A DNA stretch of 41,900 nucleotides from Pseudomonas sp. RIT-562 (GTDB taxonomy: Bacteria > Pseudomonadota > Gammaproteobacteria > Pseudomonadales > Pseudomonadaceae): NCBI RefSeq assembly GCF_026241895.1, contig NZ_JAPJIV010000036.1, positions 1 through 41,900 of the forward strand, given 5' to 3'. Both the position numbers and the translations under genes were made by a program. Shown here piece by piece: positions 41,263 to 41,900 of this stretch; within the stretch, counting starts at the first letter, position 1; every line of letters begins with the position of its first letter. A model generated the notes under the pieces. That model was not told where the DNA came from. It searched no databases and was given only the letters and a program-made list of their open reading frames with translations.

Positions 41263-41802
41263 CTAACGCAGGTAGGCCCGCTGCACGCAGACGCGACGAT
41301 CTATGGCCTGCTTGAGTCGCTCCTTGTGCTCGGCCCACTCCTTGGCGTCAACCTTGGTTGAACGCATCAACTCGAGCATGGCGGCCTTGGCTGCCATGTA
41401 CTCCGACCAGGCATCGCTGGACTTGAGCCGCAAGGCATCACGCTCATTTATTTCCATCCGGCGAAGAGCCCTGACTGACTCATCGGTTATGACCGTACTC
41501 AAGGACAACTGTGCCTTGTGGGGCGCGACGAACTTACGCGAGTCGATCACTATCTCCCGCGCCCGTTGCGCCCCCCATTTTAATGCCAGGCAGCCGTGCT
41601 CAGCGCCTTGCCGATCGTGAAACTCTTCGCAGACAACCCAGCCCTCCGTGTCGTAGACACCAATGAATACCTGGGTAATGCCTTCGAGACTGACCCGCGC
41701 CTGGACCTCAATCTGCACTCCATCGCCGAGAACTTCTTCGTGGGTGTACAGCGGCAGCCGCCGATTGATCCATAACCAGTATTTGGGGCCTCTGCGTCGC
41801 AT
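41263..41802 (-). CDS. Hypothetical protein
   Basis: This codes for 179 residues from ATG 41802, with GGAG about 8 bases upstream. It has no signal peptide or membrane segment. The N-terminal half is strand-rich (QIEVQARVSLEGITQVFIGVYDTEGWVV), and the segment GCLALKWGAQRAREIV may be a helix. The C-terminal half is charged and helical (RRMEINERDALRLK, AKEWAEHKERLKQAIDRR). I do not recognise the family. It converges on the CheB-CheR fusion gene with a 10-base gap, without a visible terminator. Confidence 0.65.
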   Translation of the reverse strand: MRRRGPKYWLWINRRLPLYTHEEVLGDGVQIEVQARVSLEGITQVFIGVYDTEGWVVCEEFHDRQGAEHGCLALKWGAQRAREIVIDSRKFVAPHKAQLSLSTVITDESVRALRRMEINERDALRLKSSDAWSEYMAAKAAMLELMRSTKVDAKEWAEHKERLKQAIDRRVCVQRAYLR

Positions 41803-41858
41803 CGTGCGTGCTCCATGAACAATGTCTGGAGTAAGGCACAACCCTGGAGGAGTTTCCA

Positions 41859-41900
41859 ATGCTGGTCGTCGGGGAGTTTTATCGAGCAGATTTTCCTGCG
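41859..41900 (+). CDS. Possible start of a gene cut by the window edge
   Basis: An ATG at 41859 follows a good Shine-Dalgarno (GGAGGAG, 41847-41853) and is open for 14 codons to the end of the window (MLVVGEFYRADFPA). It is divergent from the hypothetical gene. The fragment is too short for a family call. Confidence 0.4.
   Translation, partial: MLVVGEFYRADFPA

Noticed and set aside
1..41900. CRISPR arrays, insertion sequences, prophage genes, toxin-antitoxin pairs, tRNA genes
   Set aside because: No spaced direct-repeat array, transposase, integrase, phage structural gene or cloverleaf was found. The repeats present are REP elements and terminators.

Overview
The window looks like a chromosomal segment of a fluorescent Pseudomonas (P. 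fluorescens / P. putida type). The evidence is the neighbouring gacS and ldhA, a two-ATP-cone NrdA, the oprH-phoP-phoQ order, a flagellar flgBCDE / cheR-cheV / flgA-flgM-flgN-flgZ locus, GC-rich codon use, and several copies of the Pseudomonas REP sequence (core GGGAGC...GCTTGCTCG). No phage, plasmid, insertion sequence, CRISPR array, tRNA or rRNA was recognised.

Layout. 1-9.2 kb is housekeeping: the 3' part of gacS, ldhA, a small zinc-ribbon-like protein, a META-domain lipoprotein, a TlpA-like thioredoxin lipoprotein, arsC-wrbA-DUF2069, a 3-methyladenine glycosylase-like gene, ttcA, a YIP1 membrane protein and a SprT-like metalloprotein. 9.2-13.2 kb holds an alpha-methylacyl-CoA racemase-like gene, the C4-dicarboxylate transporter dctA with a near-perfect sigma-54 promoter, and a divergent AraC-family regulator preceded by paired 14-bp palindromes. 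13.2-16.1 kb is the PhoPQ locus. oprH carries a one-base deletion in an A-tract, but its promoter region keeps four PhoP half-sites in perfect 11-bp phase. 16.1-20.1 kb has a dienelactone hydrolase-like protein, a phosphopantetheinyl transferase, and an RstAB-like two-component system divergent from nrdA. 20.1-23.7 kb is a long nrdA regulatory region (DnaA box, hairpins) and nrdA itself, with no nrdB beside it.

23.9-31.7 kb is the flagellar and chemotaxis block. flgBCDE and flgA are each driven by sigma-54 promoters that share an identical 15-bp core, and flgM-flgN-flgZ by a FliA (sigma-28) promoter. This matches the tiered Pseudomonas flagellar cascade: hook, rod and P-ring assembly first, then the anti-sigma factor, an export chaperone and a c-di-GMP brake. 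31.7-34.5 kb encodes an MFS transporter and a gamma-glutamyl-polyamine-synthetase-like enzyme. 34.6-41.3 kb is a dense signalling island: a small soluble histidine kinase translationally coupled to a REC-TPR response regulator, and a divergent 1377-residue CheB-CheR-PAS-PAS-kinase-REC fusion. Two further genes, one of unknown family and one cut by the window edge, follow.

Most of the window is ordinary Pseudomonas core genome. The items most worth a second look are the frameshifted oprH with its intact promoter, the flgA sigma-54 promoter lying 12 bases from the start codon, the separation of nrdA from nrdB, and the signalling island at the right end.
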